This document shows, piece after piece, positions 55,503 to 64,000 of a stretch of DNA of 64,000 nucleotides (positions within the stretch are counted from its first letter, which is position 1; every line of letters begins with the position of its first letter). The notes below the pieces were generated by a model that worked only from the letters and a program-made list of their open reading frames with translations, had not been told where the DNA came from and did no database searches. Made by a program: the position numbers and the translations under genes. The DNA lies in assembly GCF_029478665.1 (NCBI RefSeq), contig NZ_JARPQB010000011.1:62001-126000 (forward strand). Direction: 5' to 3'. This stretch comes from Pseudomonas entomophila. GTDB taxonomy: Bacteria; Pseudomonadota; Gammaproteobacteria; Pseudomonadales; Pseudomonadaceae.

Positions 55503-55789
55503 GCAGCGCGCTCCTCTTGAAGACGGGAACATTCGAAAAGGCATTCCGACAGTGCACACCTGTATGTCAGGAACGCCTGGCAAGGCGCCGGCTGGTCGGG
55601 CCGGCACAAAAAAGGCGCGGCAGTATACCGTGCCCCGCCGTGGGAAACACCTGCACGTGGTCTGGACCAAGGTCGGCAGGGCGCGGGCATCCTTCTTGCT
55701 GGCGCCGTAGAATGAGAAAAGAACGACCCCAACCCCGTAGGAGCCGGCTTGCCGGCGAACCGATCTCGAATCAGCCCCCTGGAGAACAC
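55503..55789. other. Divergent region between fumarase and ferredoxin reductase genes
   Basis: 287 bases holding both promoters and one REP at its right end. An AT-rich spot (GTAGAATGAGAAAAG, near 55707-55721) may belong to the plus-strand promoter, but I cannot assign -35/-10 with confidence. Confidence 0.45.
55734..55761 (+). repeat. Single REP, stem class C
   Basis: CCCGTAGGAGCCGGCTTGCC plus GGCGAACC, placed 29 bases before the ferredoxin reductase ATG and so within its leader. Confidence 0.8.
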
Positions 55790-56710
55790 ATGCCCGAACT
55801 TTGCGTGGGCGAACACCGCTGGACAGTGCCGGCCGCCAGCAACTTGCTCGACGCGCTCAACGACGCGGGCTGTGCCGTGCCTTACAGCTGCCGTGCCGGC
55901 AGTTGCCATGCCTGCCTGGTGCGTTGCCTGGATGGGCTGCCCGAGGACGCCAAGCCCGAGGCGCTGGCGATGGACAAGCGTGAGCAAGGCTGGCGGCTGG
56001 CCTGCCAGTGTTCGGTCAGCGGTGACCTGCGGGTGGCCTTGTTCGACCCGCAACGCGACGGCCTGCCAGCATTGGTGCGTGAACTGGCCTGGTTCGGCGA
56101 TGTGCTGCGCCTGCGCCTGCAACCTGACAGGCCGCTGCGCTACCAGGCCGGGCAGCACCTGGTGCTGTGGTGCGGTGAAGCAGCACGGCCCTATTCATTG
56201 GCGAGCTTGCCTGGGGAAGAGGACTTCCTGGAGTTCCACATCGATTGCAGTCGTCCCGGCGCATTCTGCGACCGGGCCAGGCAACTGCAGGTGGGCGACG
56301 CAATGAGGCTTGGCGAGTTGCGCGGTGGCGCATTGCACTACGACCCGGACTGGCATGGGCGCCCGCTCTGGCTGCTGGCGGCGGGTACTGGGCTTGCACC
56401 GTTGTGGGGCATTCTGCGCGAGGCGTTACGCCAGGGGCATCAAGGGGAGATCAAGGTGCTGCACGTGGCGCGCGATCAGGCAGGGCATTACCTGGCCGAG
56501 CCGTTGTCGCAAATGGCGGGTGTGAGTGTCGAACTGGTGCTGGCGGATCAGCTGGAGGACGCGTTGGCGAGGTTGCGGCTGTCATCGCGGCAGACGATGG
56601 CGCTGGTGTGCGGGAGGCCGGGGAGTGTCGAGCGGTTTGCGCGGCGGCTGTTCATTGCCGGGGTGCCGCGCAATCAGGTCTTGGCGGATGTGTTCACCGA
56701 GCATGCCTGA
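55790..56710 (+). CDS. 2Fe-2S ferredoxin / FAD-NAD(P)H reductase
   Basis: A protein of 306 residues with two parts. The plant-type [2Fe-2S] domain occupies residues 1-90, with CRAGSCHACLVRC and a later ACQC cysteine. A ferredoxin-NADP reductase-like half follows: FAD site RPYSLAS, nicotinamide site AAGTGLAPLWGILRE, and VCGRPGSVERFARRLF. It passes electrons from NAD(P)H to an unknown oxygenase or other acceptor. GGAGAA precedes ATG 55790. Confidence 0.87.
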   Translation: MPELCVGEHRWTVPAASNLLDALNDAGCAVPYSCRAGSCHACLVRCLDGLPEDAKPEALAMDKREQGWRLACQCSVSGDLRVALFDPQRDGLPALVRELAWFGDVLRLRLQPDRPLRYQAGQHLVLWCGEAARPYSLASLPGEEDFLEFHIDCSRPGAFCDRARQLQVGDAMRLGELRGGALHYDPDWHGRPLWLLAAGTGLAPLWGILREALRQGHQGEIKVLHVARDQAGHYLAEPLSQMAGVSVELVLADQLEDALARLRLSSRQTMALVCGRPGSVERFARRLFIAGVPRNQVLADVFTEHA

Positions 56711-56737
56711 CGTTTCTCGGTGAGCAGCGCTGGCCGT

Positions 56738-56801
56738 TTCGCCGGCAAGCCGGCTCCTACGGGGGATACACCGTATCCGTAGGAGCCGGCTTGCCGGCGA
56801 A
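56738..56801. repeat. REP pair (inverted), stem class C
   Basis: TTCGCCGGCAAGCCGGCTCC and its reverse complement, with an inner GGATAC/GTATCC pair that extends the hairpin. It lies between the convergent ferredoxin reductase and pyk genes. Confidence 0.92.
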
Positions 56802-56808
56802 TGCGGGG

Positions 56809-58263
56809 TCAGCCGACCAGCGGATCACCGACGTGCAGGATCTTCATGCCGTTGGTGCCACCGATGGTGTGGTAGCTGTCGCCCTTGGTCAGGATCACCC
56901 AGTCACCTTGCTCCACCAGCCCACGCTTGAGCAGTTCGTCGACGGCCGCCTGGCTCACCTTGTCGGCCGGCAGCGAAGCCGGGTCGAAGGCGATCGGGTA
57001 GACGCCGCGGAACATCGAGGCGCGCGCTTGCGTTGCGCGGTGCGGCGACAGGGCGAAGATCGGCACGTGCGAACGCAGGCGCGACATGATCAGCGGGGTG
57101 TAGCCACTTTCGGTGAGGGCGATGATCGCCTTGACGCCCGGGAAGTGGTTGGCGGTGTACATGGCCGCCAGGGCGATGCTCTCGTCGCAGCGCTCGAAAG
57201 TGGTGTGCAGGCGGTGGCTGGACTTCTGGTTGGTCGGGTGCTTTTCAGCGCCCAGGCAGATGCGCGCCATGGCCTGGACGGCTTCGATCGGGTAGGCACC
57301 GGCGGCGCTTTCAGCCGACAGCATTACCGCGTCGGTGTTGTCGAGCACGGCGTTGGCCACGTCGGACACTTCGGCACGGGTCGGCATTGGGTTCTGGATC
57401 ATCGACTCCATCATCTGGGTCGCCACGATCACCGCCTTGTTGTTGCGGCGGGCGTGCTGGATGATCTTCTTCTGGATACCGATCAGCTCGGCGTCGCCGA
57501 TTTCCACGCCCAAGTCGCCACGGGCCACCATCACGGCGTCGGAGGCGGCGATCAGGCCGTCCAGCGTCTCGTCATCGGCCACGGCTTCGGCGCGTTCGAT
57601 CTTGGCCACCAGCCAGGCGCTGCCGCCGGCTTCGTCGCGCAGCTTGCGGGCGTATTCCATGTCCTTGGCGTCACGCGGGAACGACACGGCCAGGTAGTCC
57701 AGGTCCATTTCCGCGGCCAGCTTGATGTCGGCCTTGTCTTTTTCGGTCAGGGCTGGCGCGGTCAGGCCGCCACCTTTGCGATTGATGCCTTTGTGGTCAG
57801 ACAGCGGGCCACCGACGATCACCACGCAGCGCAAGGCGTCCGCGGTGGCGGTCTCGACGCGCATGACCACGCGGCCGTCGTCGAGCAGCAGCTCGTCACC
57901 GACGCCGCAGTCCTTGACCAGGTCGGGGTAGTCGATGCCGACGATGTCCTGGTTGCCTTCGGTCAGCGGGTGGGCGGTGGAGAAGGTGAAGGTGTCACCG
58001 ACTTTCAGTTCGATGCGCTTGTTGGCGAACTTGGCGATACGGATCTTCGGACCTTGCAGGTCGCCCAGCAGCGCAACGTGGCGGCCGTTCTTGGCGGCGA
58101 TGTCGCGGATCAGGCGGGCGCGGGCCTTGTGCTCGTCCGGCGTGCCGTGGGAGAAGTTCAGACGTGCCACGTCGAGGCCGGCGAGGATCAGCTGTTCGAT
58201 CACTTCCGGCGAGTTGCTGGCGGGGCCAAGGGTGGCGACGATTTTGGTGCGGCGGATGGACAT
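56809..58263 (-). CDS. pykA: Pyruvate kinase
   Basis: A protein of 484 residues catalysing PEP + ADP to pyruvate + ATP, the last step of the lower glycolytic / Entner-Doudoroff route. N-terminal RRTKIVATLGPASNSPEVI and LNFSHG, the active-site MVARGDLGVEIG and VATQMMESMI are diagnostic. The length and sequence suit the PykA type of Pseudomonas. ATG 58261-58263 is the only sensible start. The convergent neighbour is separated by the REP pair. Confidence 0.96.
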   Translation of the reverse strand: MSIRRTKIVATLGPASNSPEVIEQLILAGLDVARLNFSHGTPDEHKARARLIRDIAAKNGRHVALLGDLQGPKIRIAKFANKRIELKVGDTFTFSTAHPLTEGNQDIVGIDYPDLVKDCGVGDELLLDDGRVVMRVETATADALRCVVIVGGPLSDHKGINRKGGGLTAPALTEKDKADIKLAAEMDLDYLAVSFPRDAKDMEYARKLRDEAGGSAWLVAKIERAEAVADDETLDGLIAASDAVMVARGDLGVEIGDAELIGIQKKIIQHARRNNKAVIVATQMMESMIQNPMPTRAEVSDVANAVLDNTDAVMLSAESAAGAYPIEAVQAMARICLGAEKHPTNQKSSHRLHTTFERCDESIALAAMYTANHFPGVKAIIALTESGYTPLIMSRLRSHVPIFALSPHRATQARASMFRGVYPIAFDPASLPADKVSQAAVDELLKRGLVEQGDWVILTKGDSYHTIGGTNGMKILHVGDPLVG

Positions 58264-58443
58264 GCACAGACTCCTATAGTGAAGCGCAGCGAAAGGCTAC
58301 TCCTGAATCTCGCTGTAGTCATTGTTCCGTTGCACTACCTGTGCACGCGTGTGGGTGGCGTTTGAACGGTCGAGGTATGCTTGCAAATGCCTGTGAAGAT
58401 TTGTCGAGAAAGGCCGATACACTGCCATCAAAGGAGAATTCCC

Positions 58444-58830
58444 ATGCGCACCCTGATCGTTTTGACCATGGCGGCCAGTGTCGTCGGCTGCACCCGCTGG
58501 TCCATGGACCATCACCTGAACAACGCCTACCGCGCTTACGACCGTGGCGACTGCTCGAAAGTGATGCTGGAGCTGTCGCAGGTCGACCGCACCAGCCGCG
58601 CCCGCCCGTTCATCCACCCGGAAGTGTCGCTGCTGCGCGGCCAGTGCCTGGAGCGCCAGCAGCTTTTCGTCGATGCGGCGCAGACTTATCAGTACCTGAT
58701 CCAGCAGTACCCGCGCAACGAATACGCCTACCGCGCCCAGGCCCGCCTGCAGACGCTGGAGAAGCTGGGCCACCTGCGTGGCACGGAAGCGGCGGTGGCC
58801 AATCCGGTGAACACTACACCTTGGCGTTAA
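58444..58830 (+). CDS. TPR-like lipoprotein
   Basis: A 128-residue protein with a lipobox VVGC (Cys16). It is followed by helical TPR-like pairs (LNNAYRAYDRGDCSKVMLELSQ; RQQLFVDAAQTYQYLIQQYPRNEYAYRAQARL). Such proteins are common scaffolds in the envelope. The AAAGGAGAA ribosome site selects ATG 58444 over in-frame starts further upstream. I recognise no specific function. Confidence 0.78.
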   Translation: MRTLIVLTMAASVVGCTRWSMDHHLNNAYRAYDRGDCSKVMLELSQVDRTSRARPFIHPEVSLLRGQCLERQQLFVDAAQTYQYLIQQYPRNEYAYRAQARLQTLEKLGHLRGTEAAVANPVNTTPWR

Positions 58831-58954
58831 TACCAAGGTTTCCATGATTTCATGTAGAGGGTGCCGCCGACTGGGCTAATCTGTTAAACATGTTGTATCG
58901 ATTATCGCCAGTACCTTGTCTTCCTGGCTCCAGGTACAGGAACGCGCTGCGACC

Positions 58955-59314
58955 ATGTTCATCGAACGCCATATCCAACGCCATCAGCTCCCCTGCGTGC
59001 TCAAGGTCTTCAACCGCTTCACCGACCAGCAGATCGGTTACCTGGGCAACGCATCCGAAGATGGCCTGATGCTGATCAGCCAGTTGCCGGTCCTGGTAGG
59101 GCCGGACTTCGAGCTGCAACTGCGCGTGCCGCTGGCCGGCGGCGGGCTGCAGTTCATCAACCTCACCGCCAGTTGCCTGTGGTGCCGCGAAGACGAGACG
59201 CCGGGGCACTACGATGCCGGCTTCATGCTGCTGCAGGCCCCCCAGGAATACGATGAGTTCGTGCGCTCCCTGCGTGTCTTCTTCAGCTTCCGCCCCGTGA
59301 ATGCTTCTGCCTGA
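58955..59314 (+). CDS. PilZ domain protein (c-di-GMP binding)
   Basis: A 119-residue single-domain PilZ protein. The c-di-GMP motifs are an RxxxR-like RHIQRH at residues 5-10 and the (D/N)xSxxG motif as NASEDG. The barrel continues through LRVPLAGGGLQFINLTASCLWC. ATG 58955 is preferred; a TTG at 58916 in the same frame would add 13 residues without clear support. It may relay the c-di-GMP level that BifA, encoded 29 kb away, helps set. Confidence 0.78.
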   Translation: MFIERHIQRHQLPCVLKVFNRFTDQQIGYLGNASEDGLMLISQLPVLVGPDFELQLRVPLAGGGLQFINLTASCLWCREDETPGHYDAGFMLLQAPQEYDEFVRSLRVFFSFRPVNASA

Positions 59315-59376
59315 GCGCTGGCCCAGGCCCCACACAGCCCGCTAGACTCTGGTCGACCTTGTTACAGGAAGACCCC

Positions 59377-60807
59377 GTGAGCTCCAGCATCTTCTGGCAC
59401 GACTACGAAACCACCGGCATCAATCCGCGTTGCGACCGCCCGCTGCAGATGGCCGGTGTGCGCACTGACCTCGATCTCAACGAGATCGAGGCGCCGATCA
59501 ACCTTTACTGCCGCCCCTCGGACGATATCCTCCCGCACCCGGCCGCTTGCCTGGTGACTGGCATCACGCCGCAGCAGCTAGCCAACCAGGGGCTGTGCGA
59601 GGCCGAGTTCATGACGCGCGTGCACACCGAGCTGGCGCGCCCAGGTACCTGTGGCGCCGGCTACAACACCTTGCGCTTCGATGATGAGGTTACCCGTTAC
59701 AGCCTCTATCGCAACTTCTTCGACCCCTACGCCCGCGAGTGGCAGGGCGGCAACAGCCGCTGGGACCTGATCGACGTCGTGCGTACCGCCTACGCCTTGC
59801 GCCCCGAGGGGATCGTCTGGCCGCAGCAGGACGGGCGCACCAGCTTGCGCCTGGAGTTGCTCAGCAAGGCCAATGGCATCGAGCACGGCCATGCCCATGA
59901 AGCGCTTTCCGACGTGCGGGCAACCATCGCCCTGGCCCGATTGATTCGTGATCGGCAACCGAAGTTGTATGACTGGCTGTTCCAGTTGCGCAGCAAACAT
60001 AAAGTGATGGAGCAGATTCGTCTGTTGCAGCCTTTGGTGCATGTCTCCGGTCGTTTTTCGGCGGAACGTAACTATATCGGCGTGGTGTTGCCGCTGGCCT
60101 GGCACCCGCGCAATCGCAACGCGTTGATTGTGTGTGACCTGGGTCAGGACAGCGCGCCGTTACTGAAGGAAAGTGCGCAAGTGTTGCGTCAGCGCTTGTA
60201 CACGCGCCGTGAAGACATGGCCGAGGGTGAATTACCGGTGCCGTTGAAGTTGGTGCATATCAATCGTTGCCCAGTCGTGGCCCCGTTATCGGTAATACGT
60301 GCCCACGATCAGCAGCGGCTGGGGATCGATATGTCGACGTTGCAGTCGCATGCTGACCATCTGGCCAATCAGCAGGCAACCTGGCGCGACAAGCTGGATA
60401 TTATCTTCGAAGAAGAAGCTTTTGCCCCGACGGAGGATCCGGAACAACAGCTGTATGACGGTTTCTTCGGGGATCGCGATCGGCGCTTATGCGAGCAAGT
60501 GCGAAGCGTGGATCCAGCTCAACTGGGTCAAGGGCACTGGATGTTCGATGATCCGCGCTTGCCGGAGTTACTGTTCCGCTACCGTGCACGCAACTTTGCC
60601 GACACGCTTGATGAGCAGGAGCTCGCACGTTGGCATGGTTTCTGTCAGCAACGCCTGAGCGACCCGAAGTGGGGAGCCCCCAATACACTCGGCGACTTCG
60701 AGGTGGCGTGCCAGAGCAGCTTGGCCAGTGCCGACGAGGCCGGCCGGAAGGTGCTGGAGGCTTGGCGGGCCCATGCCGGACAACTGAAAGCGCAGTTCCA
60801 GATCTGA
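59377..60807 (+). CDS. sbcB: Exodeoxyribonuclease I (SbcB)
   Basis: DEDDh 3'-5' single-strand DNA exonuclease of 476 residues acting in recombination and mismatch repair. The first exonuclease motif is FWHDYETTGINPRCDRP (Asp and Glu), with later motifs in AGYNTLRFDDEVTRY and HEALSDVRATIALARL; the SH3-like and helical C-terminal domains follow. I chose GTG 59377, preceded by AGGAA and giving the normal SSIFWHDYETTG start; an in-frame TTG at 59359 has no ribosome site. Confidence 0.93.
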   Translation: MSSSIFWHDYETTGINPRCDRPLQMAGVRTDLDLNEIEAPINLYCRPSDDILPHPAACLVTGITPQQLANQGLCEAEFMTRVHTELARPGTCGAGYNTLRFDDEVTRYSLYRNFFDPYAREWQGGNSRWDLIDVVRTAYALRPEGIVWPQQDGRTSLRLELLSKANGIEHGHAHEALSDVRATIALARLIRDRQPKLYDWLFQLRSKHKVMEQIRLLQPLVHVSGRFSAERNYIGVVLPLAWHPRNRNALIVCDLGQDSAPLLKESAQVLRQRLYTRREDMAEGELPVPLKLVHINRCPVVAPLSVIRAHDQQRLGIDMSTLQSHADHLANQQATWRDKLDIIFEEEAFAPTEDPEQQLYDGFFGDRDRRLCEQVRSVDPAQLGQGHWMFDDPRLPELLFRYRARNFADTLDEQELARWHGFCQQRLSDPKWGAPNTLGDFEVACQSSLASADEAGRKVLEAWRAHAGQLKAQFQI

Positions 60808-60825
60808 AGGGAATGGATAAACAAA

Positions 60826-60850
60826 AACGCCGGCAAATGCCGGCGTTCTT
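60826..60850. terminator. Bidirectional terminator between sbcB and turA
   Basis: AACGCCGGCA and TGCCGGCGTT form a perfect 10-bp stem (60826-60835 and 60838-60847), flanked by A on the left and T on the right, between two convergent genes. Confidence 0.88.
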
Positions 60851-60879
60851 GAAGTTGAAACTGAAGCGCGGTGCGCGAA

Positions 60880-61257
60880 TCAGTCCAGCAGGGTGGCCCA
60901 GCTTTCGACGACGTCGCCGCCCCACTTGGCTTTCCACTCTTTCAGGGTCTTGTGGTTGCCACCCTTGGTTTCAATAACCTCGCCATTGTGCGGGTTCTTG
61001 TACTGCTTGACCTTGCGCGCGCGCTTGGTAGTGGTGGTTTTGGCAGTGCCGCGTGGCGCTTTGCTCAGTTTGCTTTCCGGATCGAGCAGGGCGATCACGT
61101 CACGCAGGGACTTGGAGTATTCGCCCATCAGGGTGCGCAGTTTGCCTTCGAATTCCAGCTCTTTCTTCAGCTTGTCGTCTTGCGACAGGTTGGCCAGGCG
61201 AGCTTGAAGTTCCTTGATGGCTTCTTCGGTGGCGCGGTATTCGTTGATCAGGGACAT
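60880..61257 (-). CDS. turA: MvaT-family H-NS-like nucleoid protein (TurA)
   Basis: A 125-residue xenogeneic silencer. The N-terminal coiled coil is INEYRATEEAIKELQARLANLSQDDKLKKELEFE; a basic linker (KTTTTKRARKVKQYKNP) leads to the DNA-binding segment NGEVIETKGGNHKTLKEWKAKWG. MvaT proteins bind AT-rich DNA, silence horizontally acquired genes and regulate exopolysaccharide and fimbriae genes. The strongly AT-rich upstream region suggests autoregulation. P. putida has several paralogues; TurA is the best name by position next to sbcB and purU. Confidence 0.9.
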   Translation of the reverse strand: MSLINEYRATEEAIKELQARLANLSQDDKLKKELEFEGKLRTLMGEYSKSLRDVIALLDPESKLSKAPRGTAKTTTTKRARKVKQYKNPHNGEVIETKGGNHKTLKEWKAKWGGDVVESWATLLD

Positions 61258-61299
61258 GGAGCGTTCCTTAATTCATGTGTAGGGGACAGTGAGGGCAAT

Positions 61300-61410
61300 A
61301 ATAGACAGGCGATACTCGCAAGTAAACAATAAAAAAATATTGAATCAATTAATGATGGCGAGTGATAGCGCCACTGTTAGGTTAAGAAAAATTTACATAT
61401 TCATGCGGGA
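61300..61410. promoter_or_regulatory. AT-rich region upstream of turA
   Basis: A run of A/T-dominated sequence (ACAATAAAAAAATATTGAAT, then AATTAATGATG, and AAGAAAAATTTACATATTC) stands out from the surrounding high-GC DNA. It lies upstream of turA and also before purU, and it is a likely binding zone for the protein itself. Confidence 0.5.
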
Positions 61411-61555
61411 CAGGGTCATCTCCCCGTTGAAAGAAGGGGTATGTCCTGCGTTGGCCGTGGAGTATGGCTGGCCCGCGCAGTGTGTCGATCGATACTGCGT
61501 TTTTCCCAGCGGCCCGCTAGAATGGGCCCTTTGCGAAGTTTCTGGAGTCTTTCTC

Positions 61556-62407
61556 ATGCGCACCTATCGACTGGTGATTGCCTGCCCCGACCGTGTCGGC
61601 ATCGTGGCAAAAGTCAGTAATTTCCTGGCCCTCTACAATGGCTGGATCAACGAGGCCAGCCATCACTCCGACGAACAGAGCGGCTGGTTCTTCATGCGCC
61701 ATGAGATCCGCGCAGAATCCCTGCCGTTCGGTATCGAGGCTTTCCGCGAGGCCTTCGCGCCGATCGCAGAAGAGTTCTCCATGACCTGGCGTATCACTGA
61801 TTCCGCGCAGAAGAAACGCGTGGTGCTGATGGCCAGCCGTGAGTCGCACTGCCTGGCCGACCTGCTGCACCGTTGGCACACCGACGAGCTGGACTGCGAG
61901 ATCCCTTGCGTGATCTCCAACCACAACGACCTGCGCAGCATGGTCGAGTGGCACGGTATTCCGTTCCACCATGTGCCGGTCGACCCGAAGGACAAGCAGC
62001 CGGCGTTCGCCGAGGTTTCGCGCCTGGTTCAGGAATACGCGGCCGACGCCGTGGTGCTGGCGCGCTACATGCAGATTCTTCCGCCGCAGCTGTGCCAGGA
62101 ATACGCGGAAAAGGTCATCAACATCCACCACAGTTTCCTGCCCTCGTTCGTTGGTGCCAAGCCTTACCACCAGGCGGCCCTGCGTGGCGTGAAACTGATC
62201 GGCGCGACCTGCCACTATGTCACCGAGGAGCTGGATGCCGGCCCGATCATCGAGCAGGACGTGGTGCGTGTCAGCCACGCCGACAGCATCGAGGACATGG
62301 TCCGCTTCGGCCGTGACGTGGAGAAGATGGTCCTGGCCCGCGGCCTGCGTTATCACCTGGAAGACCGCGTGCTGGTCCACGGCAACAAGACTGTCGTGTT
62401 CAACTGA
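61556..62407 (+). CDS. purU: PurU, formyltetrahydrofolate deformylase
   Basis: A 283-residue protein with an N-terminal ACT domain (YRLVIACPDRVGIVAKVSNFLA) and a formyltransferase-like catalytic domain (VINIHHSFLPSFVGAKPYHQA, and the catalytic Asp in HYVTEELDAGPIIEQDV). It hydrolyses 10-formyl-THF to formate and THF, supplying formate for purine synthesis and balancing one-carbon pools. The open frame runs 267 bases further upstream, but ATG 61556 (after TGGAGT) is the real start. Confidence 0.95.
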   Translation: MRTYRLVIACPDRVGIVAKVSNFLALYNGWINEASHHSDEQSGWFFMRHEIRAESLPFGIEAFREAFAPIAEEFSMTWRITDSAQKKRVVLMASRESHCLADLLHRWHTDELDCEIPCVISNHNDLRSMVEWHGIPFHHVPVDPKDKQPAFAEVSRLVQEYAADAVVLARYMQILPPQLCQEYAEKVINIHHSFLPSFVGAKPYHQAALRGVKLIGATCHYVTEELDAGPIIEQDVVRVSHADSIEDMVRFGRDVEKMVLARGLRYHLEDRVLVHGNKTVVFN

Positions 62408-62422
62408 GGCGAGCATTGGCCT

Positions 62423-62614
62423 ATGACAGACCCACGTGACAAGGCCGGCGCCGTGGCGCCGCCCACCTTGGGCGAGGGTTGCCTGGCCCGTTTCGATCCG
62501 GATGCGCTGAGCGATGAAGACGGCACCGAGTTCCCCGGTGCCGCCGAGCTCTGGGATGTGATGAATTGCGCTGACGAGCCCTGTGCTCGGCAGGTTGCCA
62601 AATCACTGCTGTGA
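62423..62614 (+). CDS. Small hypothetical protein
   Basis: A 63-codon gene with chromosome-like codon use (mostly G or C in third position), starting 16 bases after purU. The product is acidic, MTDPRDKAGAVAPPTLGEG and later FPGAAELWDVMNCADEP, with three Cys and no signal peptide. I recognise no family. Its spacing suggests co-transcription with purU; the ribosome site (GAGGCGAG) is rather distant, so the call is moderate. Confidence 0.55.
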   Translation: MTDPRDKAGAVAPPTLGEGCLARFDPDALSDEDGTEFPGAAELWDVMNCADEPCARQVAKSLL

Positions 62615-62620
62615 CTTGAC

Positions 62621-62664
62621 CTGTAGGAGTCAGCCTTGCTGGCGAAACCCGGCAAAGCCGGGCC
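62621..62664 (+). repeat. Single REP with a small hairpin, stem class B
   Basis: CTGTAGGAGTCAGCCTTGC followed by TGGCGAAA and CCCGGC AAA GCCGGG. It lies between the small hypothetical gene and the end of the chemoreceptor gene. Confidence 0.82.
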
Positions 62665-62760
62665 AGAGGGCATCCTGTGCCTATCCTGGGCAGGGCCGGC
62701 CTGCACTTGCTCCCACAGCGAACGCTGTTCTCCATGGGAGCGCCCGCAGGCGGCTCCAGG

Positions 62761-64000
62761 TCAGATCCGGAAGCTACCGACCAGCTGCTTCAGGCGCCCG
62801 GCCTGCTGCTCCAGGTCCGAGCACGCGCGCAGGGTGGCCTGCAGGTTCTCGACCCCTTCCTGGTTGAGCATGTTGATTTCGTTGATGTCCATGTTGATCG
62901 AGTCGACCACGGCGGTTTGTTCCTCGGTGGCGGTGGCCACCGACTGGTTCATGCCGTCGATCTCGCCAATGCGCTGGGTGACGCTGCCCAGGCGTTCACC
63001 GGCCTGGTTGGCGATGTCCATGCTGTCCTGGCTGTGACGTTGGCTCTGGCCCATGGTGTCGACCGACTCGCGGGCGCCGACCTGCAGCTCCTCGATCATC
63101 TTCTGTACCTGTTGCGCCGACTCCTGGGTGCGGTGGGCGAGGTTGCGTACTTCGTCTGCCACCACGGCGAAACCACGCCCGGCTTCGCCGGCGCGGGCGG
63201 CCTCGATCGCGGCATTCAGCGCCAGCAGGTTGGTCTGCTGGGAGATGCTGGTGATCACTTCGAGGATCTGGCCGATGTTGACGGTCTTGTTGTTGAGCGT
63301 CTCGATATGCTCGCTCGACGTGACGATCAGGTCCGACAGGCGGTTCATCGCATCGATGTTGCGCTGCACCACTTGCTGACCTTCCTCTGCCAGCAAACGG
63401 GCGGAGCTGGCATGTTGCGAGGCCTGGGCGGCGTTGCCGGCAATTTCCTGGGCGGCGGCGCCGAGCTGGTTGATGGCGGCGGCGACGCTGTTGGTGCGGT
63501 TGGACTGTTCGTCGGAGTTGCTCATCGACGAGTTGGAGGCGCTGATCACCCGCAGGGCCACTTCGTTGACCTGCTCGGTGGCCGACGACACTTCGCGGAT
63601 CGAGCCGTGGATACGCTCGACGAAACGGTTGAAGGCGGTCCCGAGGATGCCGAACTCGTCGTGGTTGTGGATCTCCAGGCGACGGGTCAGGTCGCCTTCG
63701 CCCTCGGCGATGTTCGCCATGGCGCGGGTCATGGTGTGCAGCGGTTGCATCAGCACGTTGATCAGCAAGCCCAGCAGGGCAATGATGATCACCACCGCCA
63801 CCAGGGTGGCGATCACCGCCGAGGTGCGGAAGGTGCTGAGCATCGAGAAAGCCTTGTCCTTGTCCACCGACAGGCCGATGTACCAGTTGGCCGAAGGCAG
63901 GCCCTTGACCGGGGTGAAGGTGAGCAGGCGGGTCTGGCCGTTGAGCTCGACCTCGGTCAGGTCACCGGACAGGCGCGGGGTGTTCTGCGGGAACAGGTCC
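62761..64000 (-). CDS. Methyl-accepting chemotaxis protein, McpG/PctC-like (N-terminus cut off)
   Basis: The frame is open to the window edge; about 413 residues are visible, and the N-terminal membrane helix and most of the periplasmic sensor lie outside. Visible parts are the end of a dCache domain ([24 protein letters not shown]), membrane helix 2 ([22 protein letters not shown]), HAMP, and the signalling hairpin with [39 protein letters not shown] in outline. Amino-acid or GABA receptors (PctA/B/C; McpG) lie near purU in Pseudomonas, so this is probably one of them; the ligand cannot be read here. Confidence 0.9.
   Translation of the reverse strand, partial: DLFPQNTPRLSGDLTEVELNGQTRLLTFTPVKGLPSANWYIGLSVDKDKAFSMLSTFRTSAVIATLVAVVIIIALLGLLINVLMQPLHTMTRAMANIAEGEGDLTRRLEIHNHDEFGILGTAFNRFVERIHGSIREVSSATEQVNEVALRVISASNSSMSNSDEQSNRTNSVAAAINQLGAAAQEIAGNAAQASQHASSARLLAEEGQQVVQRNIDAMNRLSDLIVTSSEHIETLNNKTVNIGQILEVITSISQQTNLLALNAAIEAARAGEAGRGFAVVADEVRNLAHRTQESAQQVQKMIEELQVGARESVDTMGQSQRHSQDSMDIANQAGERLGSVTQRIGEIDGMNQSVATATEEQTAVVDSINMDINEINMLNQEGVENLQATLRACSDLEQQAGRLKQLVGSFRI

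Noticed and set aside
56245..58365. 706-codon open frame on the plus strand
   Set aside because: It runs antisense through pyk, with low-complexity His/Gly/Val/Gln content typical of shadow frames opposite GC-rich genes.

Overview
The window is chromosomal DNA of a fluorescent Pseudomonas, most likely the P. putida group. The support is high GC with strongly GC-biased third codon positions, an H-NS-like MvaT/TurA protein, the mla (ttg2) toluene-tolerance locus, a XenB-type reductase, BifA, and many P. putida-style REP hairpins beginning TGTAGGAG. Gene order follows two blocks of P. aeruginosa PAO1 as I recall it: about PA4469 down to PA4447, then about PA4375 down to PA4307. No rRNA, tRNA, CRISPR array or intact insertion sequence was seen.

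Region 1 (1-17.1 kb) is core housekeeping. It opens with the end of the iron-starvation operon (orfX, sodA) and a ZIP transporter. A minus-strand nitrogen-PTS / sigma-54 / LPS-export block follows (npr, rapZ, ptsN, hpf, rpoN, lptB, lptA, lptC, kdsC, kdsD). Divergent from it runs mlaFEDCB, ibaG, murA, hisG, hisD, hisC: outer-membrane lipid transport, peptidoglycan precursor synthesis and histidine synthesis.

Region 2 (17.1-18.1 kb) has no gene. It is an ~806 bp structure with long imperfect inverted arms and a 7-bp tandem array in the centre, and it lies exactly where the two synteny blocks meet.

Region 3 (18.1-37 kb) holds an RND pump resembling MexVW, an imelysin / di-haem / imelysin / DUF1513 iron cluster with a candidate Fur box, BifA (c-di-GMP phosphodiesterase), sodB, argO/argP, a short-chain epimerase, XenB with an ArsR repressor whose promoter carries a clear inverted-repeat operator, and acpH.

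Region 4 (37-40.4 kb) is accessory and partly AT-rich. It contains two small Pseudomonas-specific genes, one with a structured leader, then a decayed T6SS-type Rhs polymorphic toxin locus: an Rhs core fragment, an out-of-frame toxin tail, a SUKH immunity gene overlapping the toxin stop codon, and an Imm53 immunity gene.

Region 5 (40.4-47.7 kb) carries ornithine-lipid synthesis (olsBA), an acyl-CoA-dehydrogenase-like protein, a serine hydrolase, a small Cys-rich protein, YceI, ClsB, a DJ-1/PfpI protein and a GNAT acetyltransferase.

Region 6 (47.7-53.8 kb) is a second, unrelated Rhs locus: an Ig-like companion gene and an Rhs shell split into two ATGA-overlapping genes. The second gene ends in a domain with a His-Gly / Ala-Cys pair spaced like clan CD (caspase/gingipain-type) cysteine peptidases, and no immunity gene lies beside it. 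This is the best candidate for an undescribed system in the window.

Region 7 (54-64 kb) returns to core genes: class I fumarase, a ferredoxin-NAD(P)H reductase, pyruvate kinase, a TPR lipoprotein, a PilZ protein, exonuclease I, TurA/MvaT, PurU, a small hypothetical gene and a chemoreceptor cut by the window end.
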